This document shows, piece after piece, positions 20,701 through 31,091 of a stretch of DNA of 64,000 nucleotides. The stretch covers positions 1-64,000 of the forward strand of contig NZ_FQZK01000006.1 of NCBI RefSeq assembly GCF_900141985.1, in the 5' to 3' direction. This DNA comes from Nocardiopsis flavescens. GTDB lineage: Bacteria > Actinomycetota > Actinomycetes > Streptosporangiales > Streptosporangiaceae. Made by a program: the position numbers and the translations under genes. The notes under the pieces are model-generated. The model searched no databases and was not told where the DNA came from. It was given only the letters and a program-made list of their open reading frames with translations. How positions within the stretch are numbered: the stretch's first letter is position 1; every line of letters starts with the position of its first letter.

Positions 20701-23700
20701 CGGATCAGCGGCGGGTGGGCGAGGTCGAAGGGGGTGGCCAGCTCGCGGGCGCACAGGGCGTCCAGCTCCGCCTCCGGGTCGTCGGCGCCGGACAGGTCGG
20801 TCCCGCTCCAGCGGGCGGACACGGCGGCGGGCACGAACTGGACCAGGTCCCCGCCGTCGGCGAGGAATCCGGCGCGCAGGCCGGGGTGGTCGCGCAGCAG
20901 GGCGTCGGCGGCGGCGCGCAGCCGCTCCGGGTCCAGCGGGCCGCGGACCCGGGTGACGGACTGGGCGGTGTAGGCGTCGTGGCCGCCGCCGTACAGGCCG
21001 TGGAAGACCAGCCCGGCCTGGAGCGGGGTGGGCGGCCACAGGTCGGCGAGGCGGGCCCCGGGGTCGCCGGAGCGGTCGGCCCAGGCGCGTTCGATGCGTT
21101 CGACGCGCTCCTGGTCCAGGTCGACGAGGGGGACGTCGGAGGGGGTGAGGGCGTGCGGGCCGGGGGCGTCGGCGGCCTCGGCCAGGGCGCGCAGCGCCTC
21201 GGTGAAGGCGTCGGCCAGGGCGTGCACCCCGGCGGTGTCCCAGAGGCCGGGGGCCCAGCGCCAGGACAGGTGCAGGCGGGGGCCGTCGGGTCCCTCGTGG
21301 ACGGACGATCCGAGCTCCAGGCCGTGGGTGAGGGGCTGGCCGGGGTCCTCCCCCAGCATCACGCGGGCGGTGACGGGGGCGGCCTCGAAGGGGCGCGTGC
21401 CGGGGGCCCCGAACCGGCCCAGGTGGTTGAAGAGCACGTCGGGACGGGCGCGGCCGGCCAGGAGGGGGGCGGTGTCGGGGTTGAGGCGGGACAGCAGCCC
21501 GTGGCCGAGGCCGTGGCCGGGGACGGCGCGCAGCATCTCCTTGGTGCGCTTGAGGGCGCGGACCGGGTCGGTTCCGAGGGGGTCGAGGGCGACCGGGTGG
21601 GCGCTGGTGAGCCAGCCGACGGTGCGCGCGGGGTCGGCGTCGGCGTGCAGGTCGCGGCGGCCGTGGCCCTCGACCTCGACCAGCAGGCGGCCCTGGTCCG
21701 TCCCGGCCAGGGTGAGGGCGGTGAGGAGCACGTCCTCGGCGTTGACGCGGTGGCGGGCGCCCGGTCCGGTGAGGACGGCGCGGGTGAGGTCGGGGTCCAG
21801 GACCAGGTCGAGGACGCGGCGGCCGGCGACGGTGTCGCGGGCCGGGTCCAGCGGCCGGGAGCCCCGGGGGCGGTGGGCGGCGGGATCGGTGACGGCCAGC
21901 CAGTAGTCGAGTTCGGCGACCCGTTCGGGGCGGCGGGCCTCCTGCGCGAGCAGGGCGGTCCAGCGGCGCAGCGAGGTCCCGGCGGCGGGCAGGTCGACGG
22001 CGCGGCCGGCGTCCAGGGCGGTGACGGCGGCGGCCAGGTCGGGGCCGATGACCCGCCAGGAGACGCCGTCGACGGCGAGGTGGTGCACGCGCAGGAGCAG
22101 CAGCCCGGGGCGGTCGGGCCCGGCGTCGAACCACGCGGCGGCCAGGGTGCGGCCCGCCTCCGGGTCGATGTGCGCGCGCAGGCGGGCGGCGGCCGTGGCG
22201 ACGGCGTCGTCGTCGGGCTCGGCGGCGACGCGTTCGAGGTGGACGGCGGGGGCGTCGGCGGCGGGCGGGACCTCCAGGGCGGTGCCCCCGGCGGTGGTGC
22301 GGGTGCGCAGGCGCAGGGCGCCGTGGTGGGCGACGACCGCGGCCAGCGCCCGCTCCAGGGTGCCGGCGGTGAGGCCGGCCGGGGTCCACAGCGCCTGGGC
22401 CTGGGTGAACCCGGCCGGGGGCGGGCCCTGGTCCAGCAGGGCGGCGGCCACGGGGGTGGGGGTGATCGGGCCCACGGGGTCGTCGTCCCCGGGGGCGGCG
22501 GCCTCCCCGGTGCGGGCGCGGGCGGCCAGGGCGGCGGGGGTGGGCGCCTCGAACACGTCGCGGACGGTGATCTCCAGGCCGGCGGCGCGGGCCCGGTTGA
22601 CGGCCTGGATGGCGAGGATGCTGTCGCCGCCCAGGCGGAAGAAGTCGTCGTGCGCGCCGACGGCGGAGCCCAGGACCTCGCCGAGCAGGGCGGCGAGGGT
22701 GCGCGCCACGGGGTCGGCGGCCTCGGCCGCGGGTACGGGCCCGGGGGCGTCGGGCAGCGCGTCGCGGTCGACCTTGCCGCTGGAGTTGAGCGGGAGCCGG
22801 TCCAGGACGACGATGCGCGCGGGCACCATGTGGTCGGGCAGCCGGGCGGCCAGGTGGGCGCGCAGGGCCTCCTCGGTGAGGGCGGCGGAGCCCATGGCGT
22901 AGGCGACGAGGCGGACCGCGCCGGAGGGGCCGGTGCGCGCGACGGTGGCGCAGCGGGCGACGCCGGGGTGGGTCTGGGCGGCGGCGTCGACCTCGCCGGG
23001 CTCGACCCGGTGGCCGCGGACCTGCACCTGGTCGTCGGCCCGGCCCAGGTAGCGGACGGCGCCGTCGGGGGCGACGGCCACGCGGTCGCCGGTGCGGTAC
23101 ATGCGGGCGCCGGGCGGGCCGAGGGGGGAGGCGACGAAGCGCTCGGCGGTCAGGCCGGGGCGGCCCAGGTAGCCGCGGGCCAGCCGGTCGCCGTCCAGGT
23201 ACAGCTCGCCCGGGACGCCGGGCGGGACGGGGCGCAGGGCGGCGTCCAGGACGAGGGCGCCGACCCCGGCCACGGGGTGGCCGATGGCGGTGTCGGGGGT
23301 GTCGGCGACGTCGCCGACCAGGGCGTCGACGGTGTTCTCGGTGGGGCCGTAGAAGTTGAGCGCGCGCACGCCGGGCAGGGCGCACAGCCGGTCCCAGAGC
23401 GGTTGCGGGCAGGCCTCGCCGCCGAAGGTGAGCAGGCGGGGGACGTGCCGGGGCCGCCCGCTCTCCAGCAGGGTCCACAGGTAGGCGGGGGTGGTATCGA
23501 GATGGTCGATGCGGTGTTCGGCGAGGTAGTCGCCGAGCCGGGCGTGGTCGAAGACCAGGTCGGTGTCGACGAGGTGGAACTCGTGGCCGTGCACGAGGCC
23601 GAGCAGGGTGTCCCAGGAGGCGTCGAAGGTGAAGGCCCCGATGTGCCCGACCCGGGAGTGCGGGGGCAGGGCGAGCTGCTCGCGCTGGGCCCCGGCCAGG

Positions 23701-25883
23701 GCGGCGAGCGCGCGGTGCTCCACCACGACGCCCTTGGGCCGCCCCGTGGACCCGGAGGTGTGGATGACGTAGGCGGCGTCCCCGGGCCGCGGCCACGGGA
23801 GGTCCCCGTCGTGCTCCCCCGTGCCGGTGGTCCCGACGGTCCCGGAAACGGCCACGGCGTCCGCGCCCTCGCGCACGCCCGCGGCACGCGCCCCCACCGC
23901 GCCGGCACCACCGGCACCGGGCGGCACACCCGTACCGGAAACGGTCACGGCGTCCCCGGGTACCCGTGCGGTCCCACCGGTGTCCTGGGCTGGCGCGGCG
24001 TTTTCGGGCGTCTCTCCGCCCCCACGGGCTTCGGGGGCGTCCGGGGCGTCCAGGAGCACGACGCGGGCGGTGCCGGTGTCGGGGAGCGCGGCGGCGGTGT
24101 CGGTGCGGGTGAGCACCAGCACCGGCCGGGTGTCCTCCAGCACGTGCGCGGTGCGCCGGGCGGGGTGCCCGGGGTCCAGCGGCACGTAGGCGGCGCCGGA
24201 GCGCAGCACGGCGAACAGGGCGACGACCAGGTCGGCCGAGCGCGGCAGCGCCAGGGCGACGAACCGCTCCGGGCCCGCGCCCAGCGCGCGCAGGCGGCGG
24301 GCCAGCGCGTCCACCCGGGCCAGGAACTCCTCCCGGGTCAGGCGCTCGCGGCCGTGCACGAGCGCGGTGCGCCCGGGGTCCTCGGCCAGCGCCCGCGCCA
24401 GCATCGCGGTGACCGGGGTGAAGGGGGTACCGGCCGGGCGGGCGGGGCCGGACCCGCCCGCCGCCGGCCGGTCGCCGGTGGTGGCCGCGCCGTTGCGGCC
24501 GGTCCCGGCGGGTTCGGGGGCGCCGGGCGCGGTCAGGCGCGCCGCGGCGGGGTCGACGGTGTCCAGCGCGGCCGTCGGGGTGTCCGGGCCGGCGGCGGCG
24601 AACCCCTCCAGCAGGCGGGCGAACCCGGCCAGCCGGGCGCGGACCCCGGCCCGGTCGTGGCGTTCGGCGTTGGCGTTGGCCTCCAGCACCAGCCCGCCGC
24701 CCGCGGGCCGGTAGACCGACAGCGCCAGGTCGTCCACCGGCCCCTCGGACAGGGTGGTGGAGGCGGCCCGGTGCCCGTCGAACTCCAGCGCGTAGTCGAA
24801 CAGCTTGATGTTGAGCTCGGGCCCGAACAGCCCGAACCGCTCCCCCACCGCCGACAGGTCCCGGCGCAGCCACTCGGCCCGGTAGCGGTGGTGGGCGCGC
24901 AGCGCGCGGCCGGCCGCCCCGGCGGCGGCGGTGGCCCGCAGGACCGTGTCGGCGGGGTGCACGCCCAGCCGCAGCGGCAGCACGTTGACGACCATGGCGG
25001 GGGTGCGCAGGGCCGGGGTGCCCAGCCGCCCCATGACGGGGACGCCCAGCAGCAGGTCGCGCTCCCCGGTCAGCCGGTGCACGTACGCCGCGAACGCCCC
25101 GGTGAGGGCGTCCACCCAGGTCGCGCCGGCGCCCGCGCCGCCGGCCCGGGCGAGGGCGTCAAGCCCGGCCGCGACCGGGGCCGCCGTCTCCAGGCGTTCG
25201 CGCAGGAAGCCCGCGTGGGGCGCGGGCGGCGCGCAGGACAGCAGCGCCGGGGCGGGCCGGCCGGCGAGCACGCGCGCCCAGTGCGCGCGGTCGGCCCCGC
25301 GCCGGGGTCCGGCGGCGTAGGCCTGCTCGTCGGCGACCACGTCGGCCAGCCGCCCGAACCCGGAGGGCGCGATCTCCCGGCCCTCGCCCAGGCGCGTGTA
25401 CACGTCCGCGACGCGGCGGGCGATCATCGTGATCGCGTAGGCGTCCACCGCCAGGTGGTGGTAGCGCTGGTACCACAGCCACCGGCGGGGGCCCACCCGC
25501 AGCAGCGCGTACCGGTACAGCGGTCCGGCGGTCACGTCGACCGGCCGGGCCAGGTCCGCGTCGGCCCAGGCCCGGGCGCGGGCCCGCGCACCGTCCTCGC
25601 CGCCGTCCCCGGTCAGGTCCACGACCTCGACGTCCCCCGGCACGTGCGGTCCGACCTCCTGGAGGGGCTCGGGGCCGTCGCCGACGACCACGGCGCGCAG
25701 GGCGTCGGTGTCGGCGACGACGGAGCGCACGGCGGCGGCGAACCGCGCGGTGTCCAGGTCGGCCGGGATGTCGGTGTACTGGCCGACGTTGAACACCGGG
25801 CTCTCCGGTGCCGCCTGCTGGGCGTAGCGGACACCGGCCTGGGCACCGGTCAGGCGCATCCGGGTGACGTCGTTGGCGGCCAT
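14760..25883 (-). CDS. Tri-modular NRPS, modules 1-3: C-A-T-E-C-A(Gly)-T-C-A(Gly)-T
   Basis: 3707 residues. Module 1: EntF-like C domain (LTGAQAGVRYAQQ at the N-terminus, HHLAVDA near 141) that should accept the DHB thioester; A domain about 480-1040 with pocket D-A-D-D-T-G-F-V-D; T with GGDSILA near 1088; epimerisation domain with HHLAVDGVSW near 1270 and FNHLGRFG near 1486. Module 2: C at about 1610-2050 (HHTLLDG), A with FDISALEL and pocket D-I-L-Q-L-G-V-I-W, T with GGHSLL near 2588. Module 3: C with HHLAADE near 2774, A with the same pocket, T with GGDSVL near 3635. D-I-L-Q-L-G-x-I-W is a glycine code. The acidic residues in pocket 1 suggest a basic amino acid, probably Arg as in fuscachelin. 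The ATG at 25883 follows GAGGAG; a GTG at 25901 is less likely. Confidence 0.93.
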   Translation of the reverse strand: MAANDVTRMRLTGAQAGVRYAQQAAPESPVFNVGQYTDIPADLDTARFAAAVRSVVADTDALRAVVVGDGPEPLQEVGPHVPGDVEVVDLTGDGGEDGARARARAWADADLARPVDVTAGPLYRYALLRVGPRRWLWYQRYHHLAVDAYAITMIARRVADVYTRLGEGREIAPSGFGRLADVVADEQAYAAGPRRGADRAHWARVLAGRPAPALLSCAPPAPHAGFLRERLETAAPVAAGLDALARAGGAGAGATWVDALTGAFAAYVHRLTGERDLLLGVPVMGRLGTPALRTPAMVVNVLPLRLGVHPADTVLRATAAAGAAGRALRAHHRYRAEWLRRDLSAVGERFGLFGPELNIKLFDYALEFDGHRAASTTLSEGPVDDLALSVYRPAGGGLVLEANANAERHDRAGVRARLAGFARLLEGFAAAGPDTPTAALDTVDPAAARLTAPGAPEPAGTGRNGAATTGDRPAAGGSGPARPAGTPFTPVTAMLARALAEDPGRTALVHGRERLTREEFLARVDALARRLRALGAGPERFVALALPRSADLVVALFAVLRSGAAYVPLDPGHPARRTAHVLEDTRPVLVLTRTDTAAALPDTGTARVVLLDAPDAPEARGGGETPENAAPAQDTGGTARVPGDAVTVSGTGVPPGAGGAGAVGARAAGVREGADAVAVSGTVGTTGTGEHDGDLPWPRPGDAAYVIHTSGSTGRPKGVVVEHRALAALAGAQREQLALPPHSRVGHIGAFTFDASWDTLLGLVHGHEFHLVDTDLVFDHARLGDYLAEHRIDHLDTTPAYLWTLLESGRPRHVPRLLTFGGEACPQPLWDRLCALPGVRALNFYGPTENTVDALVGDVADTPDTAIGHPVAGVGALVLDAALRPVPPGVPGELYLDGDRLARGYLGRPGLTAERFVASPLGPPGARMYRTGDRVAVAPDGAVRYLGRADDQVQVRGHRVEPGEVDAAAQTHPGVARCATVARTGPSGAVRLVAYAMGSAALTEEALRAHLAARLPDHMVPARIVVLDRLPLNSSGKVDRDALPDAPGPVPAAEAADPVARTLAALLGEVLGSAVGAHDDFFRLGGDSILAIQAVNRARAAGLEITVRDVFEAPTPAALAARARTGEAAAPGDDDPVGPITPTPVAAALLDQGPPPAGFTQAQALWTPAGLTAGTLERALAAVVAHHGALRLRTRTTAGGTALEVPPAADAPAVHLERVAAEPDDDAVATAAARLRAHIDPEAGRTLAAAWFDAGPDRPGLLLLRVHHLAVDGVSWRVIGPDLAAAVTALDAGRAVDLPAAGTSLRRWTALLAQEARRPERVAELDYWLAVTDPAAHRPRGSRPLDPARDTVAGRRVLDLVLDPDLTRAVLTGPGARHRVNAEDVLLTALTLAGTDQGRLLVEVEGHGRRDLHADADPARTVGWLTSAHPVALDPLGTDPVRALKRTKEMLRAVPGHGLGHGLLSRLNPDTAPLLAGRARPDVLFNHLGRFGAPGTRPFEAAPVTARVMLGEDPGQPLTHGLELGSSVHEGPDGPRLHLSWRWAPGLWDTAGVHALADAFTEALRALAEAADAPGPHALTPSDVPLVDLDQERVERIERAWADRSGDPGARLADLWPPTPLQAGLVFHGLYGGGHDAYTAQSVTRVRGPLDPERLRAAADALLRDHPGLRAGFLADGGDLVQFVPAAVSARWSGTDLSGADDPEAELDALCARELATPFDLAHPPLIRFTLVRRADDDHTLVATDHHTLLDGWSTPLFLRALFDRYADPATPAPALGFRDHLARLATRDADAADAAWRAELGGLDGPTLLAPGAPAHGGAGQEVLTGALAQESTGALTAAARDLGVTVNTLVQTAWGLVLGGATGRTDVVFGATVSGRPADLPGVESILGLFINTVPVRLRTAPGTPVADLARDLQRRQVALAEHHHTALTRTQELAGTSPLFDTLLVFENFPARDALADRDHAGVRLTDVRVQDATHYPVSLNVFPGERLGLRLCHRPDAVDAATARTLLERLRTTLAAIAADPGRTVAATPVTTGAERALAQAPNATARPIDTDRPCDSLTAWAVRTPDAVAVVDAGGEHTYARLAARVERVLALLRAHGVRPGEVIAVALPRTVDLVAALLAVQRLGCTYLPLDPEFPADRTAYMLADSGATLIVTGGGTKAPAGSPVSVLDLDASGPVAVPADADAHGPLAYILYTSGSTGRPKGVVVSHRNLANFLTDMGERFPLEPGERWLAVTTVGFDISALELYLPLRFGATVVLADKDTVRDPRLLAGLLERSGATIAQATPSLWRSLTEHDPAVLDGLRVLVGGEAVPADLAAVLATRAEAAHNVYGPTETTIWSTTAPLTADGPVTIGRPVANTRVHVLDAALRPAPAGVPGDLYIAGEGVAPGYHGRLPLTAERFVADPFGPPGSRMYRTGDLARRNTDGTLDFLGRADFQVKVRGFRIEPGEIEAALGAVEGVAQAVVTAPADPDGNARLVAHLVPDPDAPAPAPAALRAHLARSLPDYMVPSAFVPVDAFPLTANGKIDRNALPDPGSPDGGGDGRGGRRAPATPGEEILCHLFGDVLGRDGVGPDDDFFALGGHSLLATRVAARARTLLGAEAGVRDLFEAPTPAALARRIRQAGPGRPPVVPLRDGRPRLSHAQRRLWLIDRVHEPGGAYNVPLAVRVADPLDEDALRAAAVDLAERHEVLRTVVRAVADEPEPVLLDAGAVAAHVRAERVEGDLDAALARITALPFDLAARPPLRMRLLTGPGVGDGCVLLLVLHHLAADEWSFGPLLADLDTAYRARLDGRAPGWAPLPVRYSDYAAARADLLGGAADPDSPLAALLEHWRRALQGLPDELSLPTDRPRPAVASHRGGLAGVPVDPDLDAALRGLAVKHGVTVFMVVQAAVAVLLHRLGAGDDIPLGSPVADRADEGTQDAVGFFLNTLVLRLDLGGRPTFAELLERVRAVDLAGFAHADAPFDAVVEALAPGRSVSRHPLFQTMVSHQRRPAGAGALFGSATHLLETPLDTARFDLEFAYIEDPGRGSRLALNFSADLFDPGSAERIVRRLVRVLAAAAADPDLPVADIGVLEDGERERLAASHATGAPITAPRPCDALAAWAARTPGGTAVRDAAGEHAYAAVQARTCEVAALLRARGVRPGQVVAVALPRTADLVAALLAVQRVGGVYLPLDPEFPADRTAYMLDDSAAVLLVTGGGTAPPPGTAVPVLDLDTAGPVTGAGEDPEAWDARTGPDRAAYILYTSGSTGRPKGVVVSHRNLANFLTDMGERFPLEPGERWLAVTTVGFDISALELYLPLLSGATVVLADKDTVRDGAALGEVLATGGIGTVQATPTLWRMLLETRPEALDGLRILVGGEALPPDLAEALASRAASVTNVYGPTETTIWSTTAPVCPESPVTIGRPIANTRVHVLDAGLAPVPTGVPGDLYIAGEGVAPGYHGRLPLTAERFVADPFGPPGTRMYRTGDLARRNPDGTLDFLGRADFQVKVRGFRIEPGEIEAALGAVEGVAQAVVSARADDAGHHRLIAHVLSDGTADDTGLRAALAASLPDYMIPSAFVPVDAFPLTANGKIDRNALPDPDPHTGRTVGRAPATDAERALCAVYAHVLGLDRVGADEDFFALGGDSVLTLRLVGAARKAGWQVTGRQVFRHPLVADLAAVAVPAPDTPPEPAAPEEPLISLAPDQMDRLASMWRRRR

Positions 25884-25950
25884 GGTTCGGGGGCTCCTCA
25901 CGGAAGGCGGAAGGACGGCGGGTCTGGGGCAGCGGGTCCGGGGCGGCGGG

Positions 25951-26181
25951 TCAGCCCCGGAGCAGGCGGGCCCAGGAGGCGGCGGTGGGCTGTTCGGCCA
26001 GGTCCGCGAAGTCGGCCCCGCGGGCCCCGGCGGCGCGCCAGGTCTCGATGAGGCCCATCAGCCGCACCGAGTCCAGGCCGCGGTCGAAGAGGTCCTCGTC
26101 GGGGTGCAGGTCGGTGACGGGTTCGCCCAGGGCGTCGGCGATGTCGGCGAGCAGGCGCTCGGCGGTGAGGTCGGCGGCCAC
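25951..26181 (-). CDS. Free-standing aryl carrier protein
   Basis: A 76-residue carrier protein with DRGLDSVRL, where Ser38 is the site for the phosphopantetheine arm, and helices typical of aryl carrier domains (LLADIADALGEPVTDLHPDEDLFDRG). DhbE should load 2,3-dihydroxybenzoate onto it, and the first C domain of the NRPS at 14760-25883 should take the aryl group from it. In Bacillus DhbB and E. coli EntB this domain is fused to isochorismatase; here the isochorismatase at 27550-28209 lacks it and this separate gene supplies it. The start is the GTG at 26181, with AGGAGG 8 nt upstream. Gaps are 34 bp to the monooxygenase and 67 bp to the NRPS. Confidence 0.93.
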   Translation of the reverse strand: MAADLTAERLLADIADALGEPVTDLHPDEDLFDRGLDSVRLMGLIETWRAAGARGADFADLAEQPTAASWARLLRG

Positions 26182-26215
26182 GCGGGGCCTCCTGTTCGTG
26201 CGGCGGGCGGGCGGT

Positions 26216-27508
26216 TCAGGGGGTGCGGGCGGCGATGGAGTCGATGATCTCGGCGGCGCGGGTGGCCACGTTGGACAGCAGTGAGGAGGACACCCCGTGG
26301 GTGTGCTCGGTGCCGCCCTGGAGGTAGAGCCCGCAGGTGAGGTCGTCTCCGGTGACCACCCGGTGGTCGCGTTCGACGGCGGGGAGGCCGTCGTCGGTGG
26401 AGACCAGCAGCCCGGCCAGGTCGCCGAGCAGGGGCCGGGGGTCGGCGGGGTGGTAGCCGGTGGCGAACACGACGTGGTCGGCGGCCACGGGGGTCTGCTT
26501 GCCGGTGACCAGGTCCTCGACGGCGACGGCGACGCCCTCGGGTCCCTCGACGAGCCCGGCGACCCGCGCGGTGTTGTGCAGGTGCAGGCGCTGGACTCCC
26601 TCGACCTTCTCCGCGTAGTGGCGCCGGTAGAGGGCGTCGATGAGGTCGGGGTCGACCACGGAGTAGTTGGTGTTGCGGTGGTAGCCGTTGAGCCGGCGCT
26701 TGACGTCGGGGGGCGCGGTGTGGAAGGCGTCGACGGCCTCGGGGTCGAAGATCCGGTTGGCGAAGGGGCTGTCGTCGGAGGGGCTGTACCCGTAGCGGGA
26801 GAACACCGCGTGCACGTGGGAGGCGGGGAAGCGCCGGTGCAGGTGCTCGACGACCTCGGCCGCGCTCTGCCCGGCGCCGACCACGACGAACGCGTGCGGG
26901 GACGCCTCGGGGCCCAGTTCCGCCAGCCGGTCCAGGAGGTACTCGTTGTGCCACACCCGGTCGGACATCCCGGTGCCCTCGGGCATGCGCGGGCGCAGGC
27001 CGGGGGCGAACACCACGTTGCGGGCGCGCAGCACGACCTCCCCGCCGTCCGCGTCGCGGGCCACCACGTCCAGGTGGGCGACGCGGTCCCCGGCGCCGCG
27101 CACCGGAAGCACGCGCACCACCTCGTGGCCGTAGCGGACCCGGTCGGCGACGCGGTCGGCGCACCAGGACAGGTAGTCGTGGAACTCGCGGCGCAGCGGG
27201 AACAGGGTCTTGTGGTTGATGAAGTCGTGCAGCCGCCCCGCGTGGTGCAGGAACGACAGGAAGCCGTAGTCGCTGGCGGGGTTGCGGGGGGTCACCAGGT
27301 CCTTGAGGAACGACACCTGCATGGTGGCGTCCTCCAGGAGCATGCCCCGGTGCCAGCCGAAGGCCTCCTGGCGCTCCAGGAAGACGCCGTCGAGCGCGGG
27401 TCCGGAGCCGTCGGCCCCGCGTTCGGCCAGGGCGATGGCCAGGCCCAGGTTGGCGGGGCCGAAGCCCACGCCGACCAGGTCGTGGACGGGTCGGTCTGTT
27501 GCGGGCAC
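26216..27508 (-). CDS. L-ornithine N5-monooxygenase (SidA/PvdA family)
   Basis: About 430 residues. It hydroxylates the side-chain amine of ornithine (or lysine) with FAD, NADPH and O2, giving the hydroxamate precursor. FAD motif GVGFGPAN lies at residues 13-20, NADPH motif VVVGAGQSAAEV near 205, and ATGYHPADPR is the late family motif. The stretches MQVSFLKDLVTPRNP and DDSPFANRIFDPE are typical of SidA/PvdA/IucD enzymes. Ornithine is preferred as substrate because the last A domain of the NRPS reads as hydroxyornithine-specific. I chose the GTG at 27508, which has GAAGGGA at the right distance. A GTG at 27553 overlapping the isochorismatase stop (GTGA) would add 15 residues. Confidence 0.92.
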   Translation of the reverse strand: MPATDRPVHDLVGVGFGPANLGLAIALAERGADGSGPALDGVFLERQEAFGWHRGMLLEDATMQVSFLKDLVTPRNPASDYGFLSFLHHAGRLHDFINHKTLFPLRREFHDYLSWCADRVADRVRYGHEVVRVLPVRGAGDRVAHLDVVARDADGGEVVLRARNVVFAPGLRPRMPEGTGMSDRVWHNEYLLDRLAELGPEASPHAFVVVGAGQSAAEVVEHLHRRFPASHVHAVFSRYGYSPSDDSPFANRIFDPEAVDAFHTAPPDVKRRLNGYHRNTNYSVVDPDLIDALYRRHYAEKVEGVQRLHLHNTARVAGLVEGPEGVAVAVEDLVTGKQTPVAADHVVFATGYHPADPRPLLGDLAGLLVSTDDGLPAVERDHRVVTGDDLTCGLYLQGGTEHTHGVSSSLLSNVATRAAEIIDSIAARTP

Positions 27509-27549
27509 CGTGGTCCCTTCGTCGTGGCGGGTCTCGTGCGGGGTCACGG

Positions 27550-28208
27550 TCACGCCCCGGTGCGGGCGGCGGTGGCGCCCAGTTCGGCCAGGGCGTCCGC
27601 GGTGGGCAGGACGCGGGCGCAGCGCCCGGCGGCGTAGAGCAGGGCGGAGCGGTGGTGGTCGGCGCTGAAGTCGGCGACGGCGTCGGCCACCAGGAACGGG
27701 CGGATGTCGCGCATGAACGCGTCGGCGGCGGTGAGCTGGCAGCCGATGTGGGCGTAGACCCCGGTGACGACGACCTGGTCGCGGCCCCGGGCGGCCATGC
27801 GCTCGGCCAGGTCGGTCTGGGCGAACGCGCTGTAGCGCCACTTGGTGAGCAGGACGTCGTCCCCGGCGGGGGCGAGCGCGGGGTCGATGTCGGTGTGCTC
27901 GGCGACGGCCTCCATGCCGGCGCCCCAGAAGTCGCTTTCGAGGCCGCGCTGGCGGGGGGTCATGCCGCCGGGCTTGGCGGTGTAGACGACGGGCACCCCG
28001 GCGTCGCGGCAGGCCCGGCACAGGTCGGCGATGTTGGCGCGGACCCGGGACAGGGGCTCGGCGTCGGACCGGTAGGGGCTGAGGAAGTAGCGCTGCATGT
28101 CGTGGACGAGCAGGACGGCGCGGTCGGGCTCCAGGGGCCAGTCGGCCCTGTTGGCGGGAAGCTCGCCGGGGGCGGGCAGCGGGTAGGGGTCGATGGTGGG
28201 CAGTGCCA

Positions 28209-28209
<1 letters not shown>
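27550..28209 (-). CDS. dhbB: Isochorismatase (no carrier domain)
   Basis: A 219-residue isochorismatase that splits isochorismate into 2,3-dihydro-2,3-dihydroxybenzoate and pyruvate. HDMQRYF supplies the catalytic Asp (residue 37), LLTKWRYSAF the Lys (residue 123), and VVTGVYAHIGCQLTA the last strand of the active site, close to EntB and DhbB. It stops after the hydrolase domain: the aryl carrier domain that makes EntB and DhbB about 285-310 residues long is absent and is coded separately at 25951-26181. Its ATG overlaps the stop of dhbE by one base (TGATG), so translation is coupled. Part of the DHB-supply set dhbA-dhbC-dhbE-dhbB. Confidence 0.95.
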
Positions 28210-29888
<1,679 letters not shown>

Positions 29889-29889
29889 G

Positions 29890-31047
29890 TCAGGCCGTCC
29901 GGTCGATGCCGAGGGCGAGCAGGAGGGTGCGCAGCTTGGCGGAGGTCTCGGCCAGCTCGGCCTCGGGGTCGGACTCGGGCATGATGCCGCCCCCGGCGAA
30001 CAGGTCCAGGTCGGGGCCGGTGACGTCGGCGCAGCGGATGGTGACGACCCAGGTGCCGTCGCCGCGGGCGTCGCTGTGGCCGACGGCGCCGGTGTAGAAG
30101 CCGCGGTCGAAGGGTTCGAGGGCGCCGATGGTGTCGAAGGCGCGGCCGGTGGGGGTGCCGCAGACGGCGGGGGTGGGGTGCAGGGCGGCGGCCAGGGCGT
30201 GGGCGGGGGTGTCGGGGTCGCGCAGGCGGCCGGTGATCCGGGTGGACAGGTGCCACAGGGCGGCGGTCCGGGCGAGTTCGGGTTCGGCCGGCACCGCGAG
30301 GTCGGAGCAGTGGGGGGCGAGCGCGTCGGCGACGGCCTCGACCACGACCGCGTGCTCGTGGCGGTCCTTGGCGGAGGTGAGCAGCCCGACGGCGTTGACC
30401 TGGTCCTTGGTGGGGTCGGCGCTGCGGGGGGCGGAGCCGGCCAGGGGGTTGGACAGCACGTCGCGTCCGCGGCGCGAGACGAGGAGTTCGGGGCTGGCGC
30501 CGATGAGGGTGCGCGGTCCGGCGCCGCGTTCGGGGAGGCCGACGGCGAACACGTGGGCGTCGGGGTCGCGGCGCAGCAGGTTGCCCAGGACGGTGGGGAT
30601 GTCGATGTCGCGGTCGCCCTGGAGGCGCAGGCGGCGGGCGAGGACGACCTTGCGCAGGTCGGGCTGCTCGGCCATGAGCTTGACGGCGCGCCCGACGGCG
30701 GCGGTGTGCTCGTCCGGGGCCGGGTCGGGGGTCAGGGTCCAGGCGCCGCGCAGGGCCCGCCAGGCGAGGTCCGCGGCGCCCTCGCGCAGCGGCGGCGCGG
30801 TGCGCACGGTGCGGGGGACGACCAGGTGGGCGGGGCGGGTGGCGTCGAAGGGGACGGCCCCCAGGGCGAGGGCGCCGGGCCCGGCGTCGGCGAGGGCGTC
30901 GGAGAGGGCGTCCGCGCGGTCCAGGACGGCGAGCGCGCCGCTGCCGTGCAGGACTCCGTCGGGCGAGGAGAGGAAGGAGTCTCCGGGCCGGTAGGCCGCG
31001 AGGAGGTCGCCCGCGTTCGCGGCGGGGGTCTCGGCGCGTTGGGGCAT
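29890..31047 (-). CDS. dhbC: Isochorismate synthase
   Basis: A 385-residue chorismate-binding enzyme (EntC/DhbC type) that turns chorismate into isochorismate, the first step to 2,3-dihydroxybenzoate. Motifs include [73 protein letters not shown] and the metal-binding [19 protein letters not shown]. The frame continues upstream through dhbA, but homology begins at the ATG at 31047, so I start there; GGAAAGG lies about 10 nt before it. It follows dhbA by 44 bp and touches dhbE downstream. It should be expressed only under low iron through the box at 31909-31927. Confidence 0.95.
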   Translation of the reverse strand: MPQRAETPAANAGDLLAAYRPGDSFLSSPDGVLHGSGALAVLDRADALSDALADAGPGALALGAVPFDATRPAHLVVPRTVRTAPPLREGAADLAWRALRGAWTLTPDPAPDEHTAAVGRAVKLMAEQPDLRKVVLARRLRLQGDRDIDIPTVLGNLLRRDPDAHVFAVGLPERGAGPRTLIGASPELLVSRRGRDVLSNPLAGSAPRSADPTKDQVNAVGLLTSAKDRHEHAVVVEAVADALAPHCSDLAVPAEPELARTAALWHLSTRITGRLRDPDTPAHALAAALHPTPAVCGTPTGRAFDTIGALEPFDRGFYTGAVGHSDARGDGTWVVTIRCADVTGPDLDLFAGGGIMPESDPEAELAETSAKLRTLLLALGIDRTA

Positions 31048-31091
31048 GGGTCGGGGGCCTTTCCGTGTCGGGCGCGCAGGGGTGGGGGTGG

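Noticed and set aside
14901..26051. A 3716-residue open frame on the plus strand across the NRPS gene
   Set aside because: It is the antisense shadow of the large NRPS; translation is Gly/Val/Gln-rich without any domain, as expected opposite high-GC codons.
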